Positions 12,547 through 22,069 of a stretch of 64,000 bases of DNA are shown one piece after another. Every line of letters begins with the position of its first letter. Within the stretch, counting starts at the first letter, position 1. The notes under the pieces were generated by a model. It had not been told where the DNA came from. It worked only from the letters and a program-made list of their open reading frames with translations, and searched no databases. The position numbers and the translations under genes were made by a program. The stretch is from NCBI GenBank assembly GCA_034509755.1, contig CM067543.1, positions 16,244,954-16,308,953 of the forward strand, given 5' to 3'. This DNA is from Anisodus tanguticus. Its lineage: Eukaryota; Streptophyta; Magnoliopsida; Solanales; Solanaceae.

Positions 12547-12564
12547 TCCCCGACAATGGCACCA
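12547..12564 (-). promoter_or_regulatory. Primer-binding site of element G
   Basis: On the minus strand this reads TGGTGCCATTGTCGGGGA, close to the tRNA-Asp-type primer site TGGCGCCGTTGCCGGGGA known from Athila/Tat elements. It lies six bases inside the LTR edge at 12571, as expected. Confidence 0.7.
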
Positions 12565-12570
12565 AAAACC

Positions 12571-13850
12571 TGTTGCTCCCAAACGCAAACGCTAGTATGC
12601 GCGGTCGACAAGTAATATAGGATTTTGAAGTCTAGATATCGTACCCACATGGACTTGTACTTTTCTACTGTTTAACTAATTCAAACTCATTCGTACTATT
12701 AAAGAGAGTAAAAATTAAGGTGTTCTGTGAAACTAACTATGACTGAAATAAATAAGTAAGATTGAGTAATTTTTTGACTGAGACAGTTGAGACTAAGACT
12801 GTAATATTTATCACATGATGATTGAATCTAGGTCATGACTTTCGACATTCCAGTTAGTCTTTTTATAGTTCTACCTAATTTGATTTCCTGGGTTACTAGT
12901 TGATGGGTTGATTTTAACTTTATGAGTATCTTCTGAGTTGCTCACAAGCCTGTAGATGCTACTATAACGCCTATATTCCTATAGTCATCAGCAGTAACAA
13001 GAACACATTTATATCTCTGTATTAAACTAAGCAAGGCTAAAGGGTATATTTCTATCCTCAGTAGCGAAAGGTATAAATACGAACAAGCCTATTTATTCTT
13101 ATTACGCATGCAAATTTCCTATCCCTAGTCCAATTCACACACCACAGATAGTGTTCAACTATTTTATTAAATAATCAAACAATTAAGCTCATGAATAAAT
13201 AAACAACCCAATAATGAAATCTTATACGCAAAAACTATCATTAAGCCAATATTCATGTCTTTGCCATAACTCCGGAAATTAAGGAGATTAGCTACTCATG
13301 ATTCGAGGAGAAGAACTAGAATTCATGAAATAACCTAGGGTTTATGGATAGAAAATAAGAAAACTAAAGGAAAATCAATAAGGGCGGCTTACAAGTCTCA
13401 AAAATATCCCAACACACGTTTACAATGATTAAAGATGTCTATTTATAGTGTAGGGAAAAACTAGAATAAGTTGGCCAAATCCCAAACAGATTGGGAAAAC
13501 TGGACTGTCTTGTGCCATGCTTGCGCGTCGCGTGACCAAAGCCCAAAGGTTCTTGTGCTTTACTTGGGCGATGCATGTCTATATCTCAACTATCAAGTTT
13601 CAGAAATTCTTGACCAGAGAGCAGTTCCTTGCGCAATGCATGCCCAAAGACTGAGATCTTTCGGTCTTTCATTTTTCTACTTAAGTGTTGGACTTGTTTC
13701 TCTTCATGTTGCCCTCGAAAATCATCCAAATTTTCTCGGTTTCCATTCATTTATCATCATTGTACTTAAACACACAAAAGTACAAACATAAGCCCGAATA
13801 CAACGATTTCACCATAGATAAAGCGATTAAAGTACTAAGAACTAGATGCA
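12571..13850 (-). repeat. 5' LTR of Athila-like element G
   Basis: The LTR starts on the plus strand with TGTTGCTCCC beside the primer site. Its outer edge is uncertain. A CA at 13849-13850, just before the upstream region shared with the BAHD pseudogene, is the best candidate. A 17-base word, AAAGCGATTAAAGTACT, occurs at about 13819 and again at about 13850, blurring the edge. The matching 3' LTR was not found in the window, so the length of about 1.28 kb is provisional. Open frames inside are chance. Confidence 0.55.
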
Positions 13851-13902
13851 AAGCGATTAAAGTACTCTAAAAGTTTCTTTTTTTTTATTTTCGTTTTCCT
13901 TA

Positions 13903-14213
13903 TTGAGGAGGTTGGATGAGGAACTGGATATGTATTTTAATTGGTTAGTCTTAAATTTGTATGATGTTGCACTGTACATTCTAGAGGAACTAACTCTGTT
14001 TATGAGAAATGTACCTTTAACTAACAAACGATTTACGCGGAGGAAACAAGATCATACCACGCTCACAATTAACACATTTTCTTTATGGTTACCTTAAAAA
14101 TAGGTCATGAAACTTAGGCTGTTCTTTAAATCTTTAATTAGGTTTACACACTTTGTCAAGATAACATCAAGAAAAATAAAAAGATCAACCAAAAACGATA
14201 TAACTTGGAGAGA
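13903..14213 (+). promoter_or_regulatory. Upstream region of the BAHD gene
   Basis: Between the Athila LTR and the start codon. The segment from about 13981 to 14131 is related to the segment before the BAHD pseudogene at about 54221-54363. Shared words in order are TAACTCTGTT, ACTAACAAACG, GGAAACAAGATCA, GGTTACCTT, AAGGTC/TAGGTC and TCTTTAAAT. This marks it as ancestral promoter of the gene pair rather than LTR. TCTTTAAAT near 14123 is a weak TATA candidate. The start context AGAGAATGAAG has purine at -3. Confidence 0.5.
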
Positions 14214-15575
14214 ATGAAGGTTAGCTTGAAGAACCATTGGGTGGTGAAGCCAGCAGAGCCAACATGGAATGGCACTGTCTCCTTATCAGAATTTGATCAA
14301 ACATTTGCTGTAACTCACGTCCCAACAATCTACTACTACAAACCTCTCCAGGATTTTGTTATATCAACGGACGACATTATCAAGACCCTCAAGAACTCCC
14401 TGAGCAAAGCACTAGTACACTTCTATCCACTGGCTGGCCGTTTGCGATGGATCAGTGGGTCTCGGCTCGAGCTTGAGTGTGATGCGTCGGGAGTTATTCT
14501 AACGGAAGCTGAAATCGATGCCAAGCTAGATGATCTCGGCGATTTCTCGCTATCACCTGATTATAATAGCTTATTTCCTCAGGTAGATTACACTATCCCA
14601 ATTGATGAACTCCCATTGTTGTTTGTGCAGCTTACTAAGTTCCAGTGTGGTGGCATTGCTCTAACTTTTGCAATCTCACATGCTGTGGTTGATGGCCAAA
14701 GTGCTCTCTATTTCTTATCTGAATGGGCTAGGCTTGCTCGTGGAGAGCCATTGATGTTTGCTCCTTTTCATGATCGAAATGTTCTCCGAGCTGGGGAACC
14801 TGCTATTGCATCTCCAACTTTTGAGCATTTACAGTTTAATCCACCACCGGTTTTGATTGGCAAGTCCAGCACTGAAAATGAGAAGAAAAGGGAAACAAAA
14901 ATGTCCATGCTAAAACTTAGTAAAATTCAAGTTGAAATGTTGAGAGAAAAAGCGAACAGAGGAAGAAATTTAGAGGATAGTAAAGAGCGTAGTTACACAC
15001 GTTATGAAGTTGTGACTGCTCATATATGGAGATGTGCATGCAAGGCAAGAGGTCATAAAATTGAGCAGACTACTAATTTATGCATTTGTGTTGACATACG
15101 CAAAAGAATGCAACCACCTTTGCCTAAATCCTACTTTGGCAATGCCATCGTTGATGTCATCGCGACCGGTGTCTCCGGCGACATCGTCTCGAACCCATTG
15201 GAGTATACTGCTAGAAGGGTTAGGGAATCCATCGATATGGTGACAAGTGATTATGCAAACTCGACGATTAATTTCTTGAAAAATCAAGAGGATTTGTCGA
15301 AATATCAAGATATTCATGCATATAGAAGCAACGAGGGAACTTTCTATGGAAATCCTAATCTTGGAGTGATAAGCTGGATAAGTTTGCCACTATTGGGATT
15401 GGATTTTGGATGGGGAAAAGAGATCTATATGAGCCCAGGAATTCATGAGTATGATGGTGACTGTGTGATACTCCCAGGGAATGAAGGGGATGGATCGTTG
15501 ACTGTTGCAATCATTCTTCAAAATGCTCATGTGGATGCTTTCAAGAAATTCTTCTATGAAAATATCGAATGTTGA
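14214..15575 (+). CDS. BAHD acyltransferase, spermidine hydroxycinnamoyl transferase-like
   Basis: An uninterrupted single-exon gene of 453 residues. The frame is open from a TTG at 14205, but the first ATG is at 14214 and gives the start MKVSLK, usual for this family. The BAHD hallmarks are present: HAVVD at residues 156-160 (the catalytic His of HxxxD) and DFGWG at 397-401. VKPAEPTWNG lies near the N-terminus, and YFGNA is at 307-311. BAHD enzymes are cytosolic and transfer acyl groups from CoA thioesters to amines or alcohols. Overall similarity recalled by eye is highest to Solanaceae proteins annotated as spermidine hydroxycinnamoyl transferases, which make phenolamides. Donor and acceptor cannot be read from sequence, and a shikimate/quinate-type acceptor is the main alternative. 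Length is normal for the family. It is the only apparently intact host gene in the window, with transposons on both sides. Confidence 0.88.
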   Translation: MKVSLKNHWVVKPAEPTWNGTVSLSEFDQTFAVTHVPTIYYYKPLQDFVISTDDIIKTLKNSLSKALVHFYPLAGRLRWISGSRLELECDASGVILTEAEIDAKLDDLGDFSLSPDYNSLFPQVDYTIPIDELPLLFVQLTKFQCGGIALTFAISHAVVDGQSALYFLSEWARLARGEPLMFAPFHDRNVLRAGEPAIASPTFEHLQFNPPPVLIGKSSTENEKKRETKMSMLKLSKIQVEMLREKANRGRNLEDSKERSYTRYEVVTAHIWRCACKARGHKIEQTTNLCICVDIRKRMQPPLPKSYFGNAIVDVIATGVSGDIVSNPLEYTARRVRESIDMVTSDYANSTINFLKNQEDLSKYQDIHAYRSNEGTFYGNPNLGVISWISLPLLGLDFGWGKEIYMSPGIHEYDGDCVILPGNEGDGSLTVAIILQNAHVDAFKKFFYENIEC

Positions 15576-15661
15576 AAAAAAACATCATGAAAATAAAGGG
15601 AAAAAATTAAGAACGTGCAACTTTTCTTGTAATAGCACTATTATCCATATATAGCCAAGAA

Positions 15662-15667
15662 AATAAA
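15662..15667 (+). terminator. Possible polyadenylation signal of the BAHD gene
   Basis: AATAAA lies about 87 bases after the stop codon in an AT-rich 3' flank. Another related AATAATAAAATA run follows at about 15750. These are plausible plant 3'-end signals; the cleavage site is not visible. Confidence 0.4.
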
Positions 15668-15990
15668 CTCTTTTAATAATCTCCATAATTACTTAAATAT
15701 ATTCCTTTTCTAACGGGTTCCTCAAGTGCTTATTTGATAATCTTAATTGTATGAATAATAAAATAGTAGTTTATAAATGTTTTAACAGTCAATAATTTAA
15801 ACTAAAATTTTGTATGGTGCATTTATAGTTACGTACTTTGTGTTAATTGTTCAGAAGTTCAATTTTTTACCCCTAAGTTCAATAGCTAACTTAAAATTGG
15901 GCAAAAAGTAGATATTTGACACTAAATCTCATAACTTTTCAAATTTAGCCGACGTAAAAGTAATTTCTTGGTGTTGAATTTTACTCTCTA

Positions 15991-16320
15991 CTCCCTGTTT
16001 GGATGGTTGTATCATGTGGTTCATAATTGTATTGTTTTCATTGATATCATGTATGTTTTCATTATTTTTAAAATTATATTGTATTTTATTGTAAATCCGT
16101 TGTTATTTTGTGGTTATATAACCATGAAAAAGCCTAATTTTATAACTACAGATTTTATGTTTTTTGCGTAATTACTTGTTTTAATTACCCATTATACCCC
16201 TCCAACCACTCACCCCACCCAACCCCCCCTCCATCACCCCACCCCCACCCTACCACCCACTCCACCCAACATTTACTTATTTTTTAGAGTTCCTATCCCT
16301 TTACCCTAGTTTTATTAATA
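15991..16320. repeat. MITE-like fragment with C-rich tract
   Basis: Begins CTCCCTGTTTGGATGGTTGT, a start I recognise from abundant Solanaceae short repeats of the hAT/MITE type. It is followed by AT-rich sequence with repeated TTGTATTG-like words, then a C-rich run of CCACCC/CCCACC words (about 16195-16270). No matching opposite end was found, so it is partial. Confidence 0.45.
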
Positions 16321-17340
16321 TATACTTCGTATAAATCGCAACTCTTTAATTTTTTGCTTAAAATATTCATTATAAGAAGATTTATTAATTTAAGTTCCTT
16401 TGAAGTGACTAAATACTTGGACGATGCATACAATTTTCTCGAAGAAGTTACATATATAATTTGATTATGTGTATAATTTTTTCTTTTCTTAAAGAATAAT
16501 CAACTTTATAGTGTTGTGATGCAATATAGTCAATCTAATATGTGCTTGGAATTATATGTCCATGTATTTTTTAAAAACCATAAAAACCAGACATAAACCA
16601 AAGCTACGAAAACTCAACTTAATTGATTTGATTTGATTTTAATGTTTAAAAAAACCAATTTAGTTAATTTTGTTTCTTTTAGAAAAATCAATTCAAATCG
16701 CACCGTGAACACGCTACCTGGAAGTAAGGCGTGCAGAGGAAGGACATTGCGTCTTGGACCGCTCATTCACAAGGCATCTTCACATAGGTTTTTTAACATG
16801 CATCTTGACATAACGGAGATGGAAATGATATTTTCTTGAAAAATAAGGAAGTTTATAAAGTCAATCGAACAAAAGAATATATTATAATGAAAAATTTGTA
16901 AAATTATATTTTTTTATGTTATGATAAATAGGTTAAAATTATTGTTAGAAGGAAAATTAAAATAGAGAGGTAATTATTATAATATCATAAATCATGAAGA
17001 ATTAAGTATTTTGAAGTAAAATTTGATGGGAGGTTTATACAATTATTCTTTTAGTTTTTTTTTTATAAAGACTTTGTGAATAAACTAGTCTAACTTGAGT
17101 GATTTTATTAATAATAAGTGATATTCATGGATAATTTGCTATAGTTAACGATAAATTCATGCTAAGAATTTGATGGCAATTGAATTGGTGTTACGGGGTC
17201 AGAGAATGTTAAAATATGAAGTATAAGTGGTGTCAGTGGATAATTTATGGGTAAAATATGGATCACGTGAACCCATGATCACTCGACTAAACTCGATATT
17301 TTATGTGTATAATTCTTATGAATATACCTAATATTAACTT
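16321..17340. other. AT-rich intergenic DNA, no gene seen
   Basis: No coding frame is credible. Around 16570-16710 are AAAAACCA and GATTTGATTTGATTT words resembling internal parts of a Solanaceae short DNA repeat. At 17140-17330 there are words reminiscent of non-autonomous hAT repeats. Nothing here has identifiable ends. Confidence 0.4.
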
Positions 17341-17640
17341 AAGGAACTCATTGTCAAACTAGACTGAGTAGAGCATTGGTTAGGTCTCGGCCTTAAGTTT
17401 TTAAGGTTGAGGGATAGAATCCCTTACTGACCTTTTGCTGCACATAGTTTCATTTATTTTATTTTTTCATTTCCCCTCTTCTAATGCAAATAAAACTCTA
17501 GTCTTGTGCTTAGGGGATTCAAAATTTATATATGTGCATAAAAAATAAAAATATTACCTTATATATGTCGTGTAATTTTTTACCGAGGGAGTTCAGATGA
17601 ACACCCTCCCACCCCCTTAGATCCGCCCTTAATGATGCCC
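17341..17640. repeat. hAT-type repeat fragment with a tRNA-like segment
   Basis: The right part (17510-17633) ends with CCCTTAGATCCGCCCTT, the reverse of the GGGCGGATCTA end common in Solanaceae non-autonomous hAT repeats. It contains the usual TTCAGATGAACACCCTCC phrase. The left part (17365-17435) looks tRNA-derived: GAGTAGAGCATTGGTTAGG resembles an A box and GGATAGAATCCC a B box. The spacing is off for a working tRNA and there is no cloverleaf, so this is a repeat and not a tRNA gene. Confidence 0.45.
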
Positions 17641-17840
17641 TCTTGAAATTCTGAATTCGTCTTTGAGTGGTGCTATAGTGGAGCTATAATGGAATAATAT
17701 TGTTGAGTTGCCAGTAGACGACGATGATTGCTATGGTGTTTGCGTAAAAAATGTAGCTGTTAAATGAGTTGAATTGGGCTGATTCACTGAGAGAATAATT
17801 TATGTAGACACCCAACTAAAATAAATTAGATATAACATCA

Positions 17841-17985
17841 AAGGATGTGATGTAGTGGATGGGGTTACGCTTCCCTTAACTAGAGGTCTCAGGTTCGAGC
17901 ATTAGGTATGAAAAAATCCTTGGCAAGAGCGTTTTCCCAAAATGGGCCTATGCGATGCGAATCCAAATATAATCGAGCGCCAAAC
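17841..17985 (+). repeat. tRNA-derived SINE, 3'-truncated
   Basis: The sequence carries TGTAGTGGATGGGGTT (A-box part), then GAGGTCTCAGGTTCGAGC (B-box part), then the body phrase GAAAAAATCCTTGG and GGGCCTATGCGATGCGAA. This is a SINE type I recognise from Solanaceae genomes. The usual 3' end and A-rich tail are missing where LTR C sequence begins at about 17990. Confidence 0.65.
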
Positions 17986-18430
17986 AATCAACTCTCGGTG
18001 ATAGCATTTCCCTTCCGCTATGCCTCGTGATTATCAAACTCTAATCACGTATATACTATTCGTTAATATAAAGCTTACACAACACACAAGGACATAATCC
18101 TTAACAAGCAAGACTTTAAATACCGACCTCGGGCCCACATCATCAAGACGCAAACTTTATTACCCAAAAACCAAGGACACGTGTTAGGTAATCATATCCT
18201 TAAGTTAATTTGAAAACTATACTCATTTGGACCCTCAATTGGACAATATACAAAAAGCCCCAATTTTGAAACCCTAGAATATTTTCCCAAATCAGATAGG
18301 TTTTTATACTCAAATTAAACTCTACAACATGATAATATAGTACAATCCATCACTAATTCACAATAATCAAAGTAATCTAATCCATAAACACCCTTTAAAT
18401 CAATGGTTTAACTCTCTTAATCTCATAATA

Positions 18431-18441
18431 AACTTACAACT
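18431..18441 (+). repeat. Left target-site duplication of the ORF1-only LINE
   Basis: AACTTACAACT here matches AACTTACAACT at 21129-21139, directly after the poly(A) tail. Two leading A bases are shared with the tail, so at least nine bases are certain. Confidence 0.8.
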
Positions 18442-18536
18442 ACCGAAACACGGTCCGAAAAAACGCTCTCTAGGAGAGGCGATTTTCGGCGTGTCATCTA
18501 CCCACACTTTCGGTCTAAATTCCGGCCAATCTGGCC

Positions 18537-19688
18537 GTGATTGATACAGGGTGGCCTCCTCCCGAGGTCACCCAACCTCCGGCGACCATTCCCCAACCCG
18601 TAACATACTCCCAGATCGTCACCAACACTCACAATGCTTGCGGCGGTAATGGTTTGGCCGAGACTTCTCTTGGCCGAAACCCTACTCCTCCAATTCCACA
18701 AAAACCAATTACCTACCTACATGGCGAGCCAACAATTCGGTTTTCTAATCAAGAAGTTGCATCTATGGTGGAACAACAAGCTTTGAAGTATGCCGTAGTT
18801 GGTAAGTTTAGTCATGGAATGCCCTCTATTGCTTTCTTGAGGACGGCTATTCCAAAGCAATGTTCATTGAAAGCGGAAGTGAATATTGGGCTTTTGCACA
18901 ATAGGCATGTGTTGATTCGATGTTCAATCGAAGAAGACTATGTCACTTTGATGTCAAGGCCTAATTTTTGGATAAAGGAGAACTCCAAATCCTTTTTGAT
19001 GAGAACTTTCAAATGGGATATATGGTTTACTACGGAAGAAGAGACAAGCTTGGCGGTAATTTGGCTTTCATTCCCCAATTTACCTCCCAATTTCTATGTC
19101 CCATCGATTTTATTCTCCATAGCTTCGGCGGTGGGGAGACCAATTGCAATTGATGCGGCTACGTTGAACAAAACAAGACCTAGTTGTGCTAGGGTTAAGG
19201 TGGAAGCCGATTTGCTACAAGAACACCCACAAAAGTATAACATACAAATCATGAATGGGGAGGAGATGGAAACAATGTCATATAAGATTCGTTATGATTT
19301 CCTACCCAAATATTGTACTACTTGTATGTTGCAAGGACACGATCTTCAAGGATGTTGGAAGGAACACCCGGAATTGCAACCGGAAAAGAGGAATCACGGT
19401 GAAGATTCAGTGGTGGCGGCGGCAAAAGGTAAGGCTCCTAACCCTACTCTACCCCCTACTAACCCTAGCCGTCAAAACCCTAACCCAAAACCAATACCTA
19501 CGGCCCCAAACCCCTCCCAGGAATGGACCACCGTAACCCACAAAAGAAAAAAGCAAAACGCCCAAAAACAGACTTTGGATTTGATGGAAATCACTTTCGA
19601 CAACCGAAACCACTTCTCGTGTGGTTTTGGACGTCGGAAATATTGCCTCTTCATCAAAACCGCCTATTCTCACCCAAATTCTAACTGA
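18537..19688 (+). pseudogene. LINE ORF1 (DUF4283 and zinc-knuckle protein), N-terminal frame
   Basis: An open frame of 383 residues starting from a GTG; the first in-frame ATG is only about 77 codons in, so the true start may be mutated or non-AUG. Residues about 85-235 look like the DUF4283 fold of plant LINE ORF1 proteins (VGKFSHGMPS, FWIKENSKSF, VIWLSFPNLPPNF, RPIAIDAATL). A CCHC-like knuckle follows as CTTCMLQGHDLQGCW. The C-terminus is Pro/Asn-rich. ORF1 proteins bind LINE RNA. The frame ends in a shifted stretch near 19620, where the next frame takes over. A 1.15-kb open frame inside a transposon suggests a fairly young insertion. Confidence 0.7.
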
Positions 19689-20265
19689 AATTGGCTTTCT
19701 GCCGACGGAAACAGTGATTCCGGCATCACCAGCCGTCGGAAACACAGCCTCCCAGTCAAATCAGCCAATTACCGTCGATACGCCCACCGGAAACCCTACC
19801 GGAAACCACCTCATCCTCTCGGAAACAGGCCCAAACCCTAATACCGCCCCAATAAACCCTAATCCAATACCGGGGTTGGGAAACCCTAGCCCTAACCCAC
19901 CCAACCCGGAACTCAAAACCGCAACTCCGGCGACCCAAACCACCGAAACCCCGTCGAAACCACCCCGAAGCCCATCTACTCTACCGGAACCACCAAAGAA
20001 CCCTAATTCCGCCGCCCCTAACCCTAACCCTAAACCGGGGTTAGGGCACAACGGCCCAATTCTACCCAATTACGGGTCAAACCCGACACTGAACCCGACC
20101 CCACAAAATCCTACTCCGGAAAACTCGCACCCCGGAAACACCCCGCCACCAGAAATCCCCCCGGAATCCGGCGCAAAATCAGCTTTGCCGCCGTCAAACC
20201 CTAACCCCATACCACCCGAAACCCTAACCGAGAAACCCCTACCCGAACCCTACCCGAAACCCTAA
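19621..20265 (+). pseudogene. LINE ORF1, Pro-rich C-terminal frame
   Basis: This frame continues ORF1 after a frameshift around 19600-19650. It is dominated by Pro, Asn, Thr and Ser, with many NPNP and NPTP steps encoded by degenerate AACCCTAACCC-like DNA. The repetitiveness looks like slippage in a coding tail rather than telomeric DNA. After 20265 the sequence stays compositionally similar to about 20350, then changes. No function is known for this tail. Confidence 0.55.
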
Positions 20266-21128
20266 CCCGGCACCCCAACCCAGGCGAGCCCTCTCGGCCC
20301 AACCCAACCCGGAACCCGGTCCCACACCCACACGGCCCCCCCACCCGAGCCCAAGTCCACATACTCCCGCGGGGCCCACAACAATAAAATACACAAACCC
20401 AATTTCAAGCCCAAATCCAATTAATAATTCACAACCTAATCCAATGCCAAGTATGCCATCTTTCCTACCACATCGGATTTCGCCTCCTAGCAAATTAGTA
20501 GTGCTAAATCAAGCGTGCTTAGATTTACCCACCGCTAGTAGTGAAGAGAGGAAATGGGGTGATGATGAAGAGGTGGAAGTCATGGGACAATGAAGACAAC
20601 TTTCTGTAGGGCTTGACAAAGGAAAGGCACCTATGGAAAGTCGAATGCGATGACATGAATGAATCAACGAGAAGAGAGCACGGCATTCACACCCGGCCCA
20701 AGAAGAAGTAGAAGAGCAAGGAACAGACAAGCACCGAAATGACATATGCACGTAAAGGATGATTCAATTTCATACATACTTGGAAGATGCACAAGAAAAG
20801 GTACACCGTATTGAAGACTTTATAAGGCCAGAGGTAGAAGATAGCTTTGTTCTTATATTAGTTTTTCTTTATGGTAGTATCATCATTTGTAATAGCATCA
20901 TAGAGTGTATTATAAACTCTATGATGATCATAGAATATCTAGTTTTAGCTAGTTCTTTCTTTTTGCATTCTGGTTAGGAGGCTTGCCTCAATAGGAGTAG
21001 CCAGGTGGGGGTATAGGAATTCTCCCCCCTGCTTGTACTTCCCCTATGGGGCCCCATGTTTTCTTTTATATTATTAATAAAACTCCACAAGCCGAGAGGC
21101 TGTGGCTTCAAAAAAAAAAAAAAAAAAA
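20266..21128 (+). other. 3' region and poly(A) tail of the ORF1-only LINE
   Basis: Holds the end of the Pro-rich stretch and an acidic GAAGAGGTGGAAG-rich segment near 20540-20740, possibly the ORF1 end. The 3' untranslated sequence with a GGGGCCCCATG phrase and AATAAAAC follows, then the A run. No ORF2 trace is visible: no endonuclease WNVRGLN-like motif and no RT motif. Confidence 0.6.
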
Positions 21129-22069
21129 AACTTACAACTCATCTTCCATCACCATTAAAGGACATATAAACATAAAATGAAATCACAAAGGATGAAATTC
21201 TTACCCCAAGAATCAAATCACTCTTAATCTTCAGAAAATACTCTCATGGCGGTTCTAGGTTCGAGGGTTTTATTTTGGAAAAAAGAATTCTGACCTAGGG
21301 AATTAATTAGGACACATGAACCAGCGATTCCGCCCAGTGGAATCGACTTCGCTAGCGTGGATCCGCTGCAGCATAAAATGACCTCACTGAGGCGTTGTCA
21401 CTTGACACTTTGCCTCATCACAAAAGCGCACCCGACCCTACAAAAGTCCCATACGTCGAGGCAGAAACTTAATAAAAACTAGAACCCCGCTTCTGTGAGC
21501 CAACCTCCCGCTGCGGTAGACACACATAAGCGGATAGCAGTGTCGTCGAGGCAGACATCAGATCATAGGAAATAAGGGCAATCCTCCACCAAATATTTGA
21601 AACACTCCCGAGACCTCCCGGACACAAACAAACATGCGCGCCTAATATAAACATTGCTACGAACTCGCTCGTACCCTCAGATTTTCCATTTCACGAAGCT
21701 AAGACATACTTTTTTAAAGAATTATTAAGAGTAATCAAAAATTCAAATATTACAAATAAGGCTATAAAATATATCTGATTGTATCGAAAAGTGAACCAAT
21801 GACCTGTCTAAGTCATAAATGACCCTCCAGAGCTACCGAAAGTAATGGAACCCAGAAATGAACCCCTCTACTAAAAAAGTCAACCTTGAGTCAAACTATC
21901 CAACTCTAAGGTTCTAGTTTTTATATTTTTCATCCAAAACTCATATAAATGGACCATGGGATCTGTGACACTCATCCCCGCACATCACAAATCCCACATA
22001 GATACCACGAGATTGATAAAATAGGCAAATAAGGGTATTTAGCTAAAAATGATCAGACAAGTCATTATA

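Larger units (their letters stand above)
4014..13850 (-). mobile_element. Athila-like Ty3/gypsy element G
   Basis: A decayed element read on the minus strand. From right to left it shows a 5' LTR, an Asp-type primer site, gag, protease, RT, RNase H, integrase and an additional ORF downstream of integrase. Integrase phrases such as HKVATAYHPQ, GQVEVSNREIK and GKACHL are diagnostic for the Athila/Tat side of Ty3/gypsy. Extra ORFs after integrase are typical of Athila. The left (3') LTR is not seen: element A occupies the position where it should follow, so G continues, if at all, left of the window. Every coding segment has stops or frameshifts. Confidence 0.75.
18442..21128 (+). mobile_element. 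ORF1-only L1-type LINE derivative
   Basis: A plus-strand insertion of about 2.7 kb bounded by an 11-base target-site duplication and ending in about 20 A bases at 21110-21130. It contains a leader, ORF1 (18537-20265 in two frames), a short unassigned stretch and a 3' untranslated region with TATTAATAAAACTCC before the tail. No endonuclease or reverse transcriptase is present. This makes it either an internally deleted LINE that retrotransposed, or a copy deleted after insertion. The intact duplication and tail favour movement in trans, by inference. It sits inside LTR C. Confidence 0.75.
17986..22060 (-). repeat. 3' LTR of element C, split by a LINE
   Basis: The pieces 17986-18441 and 21129 to about 22060 form one LTR of roughly 1.4 kb once the LINE is removed. 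The left piece is related to the 525-bp unit repeated in LTR D (47161-48210). Shared phrases include GCCTCGTGAT, AGCAAGACTTTAAAT, GGTAATCATATCCTTAAG/GGTAGTCATATCCTTAAG and AATTGGACAATA/AATTGAACAATA. Exact LTR edges were not determined; the left edge runs into a SINE remnant and the right edge lacks a clear TG/CA end. Confidence 0.5.

Noticed and set aside
14205..14213. Start of the BAHD frame nine bases upstream at 14205
   Set aside because: The codon at 14205 is TTG; the first ATG is at 14214 and gives the usual MKVSLK N-terminus.
15034..15317. Overlapping frames inside the BAHD gene
   Set aside because: Shadows of the intact coding frame on other frames and strand.
17360..17440. Functional tRNA gene
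   Set aside because: Box-like words are present but there is no acceptor stem pairing and the anticodon arm is unreadable; embedded in a repeat.
19430..20350. Interstitial telomere array
   Set aside because: The CCCTAAC words are degenerate, irregularly spaced and coding (Pro/Asn-rich ORF1 tail); there is no run of exact TTTAGGG units.
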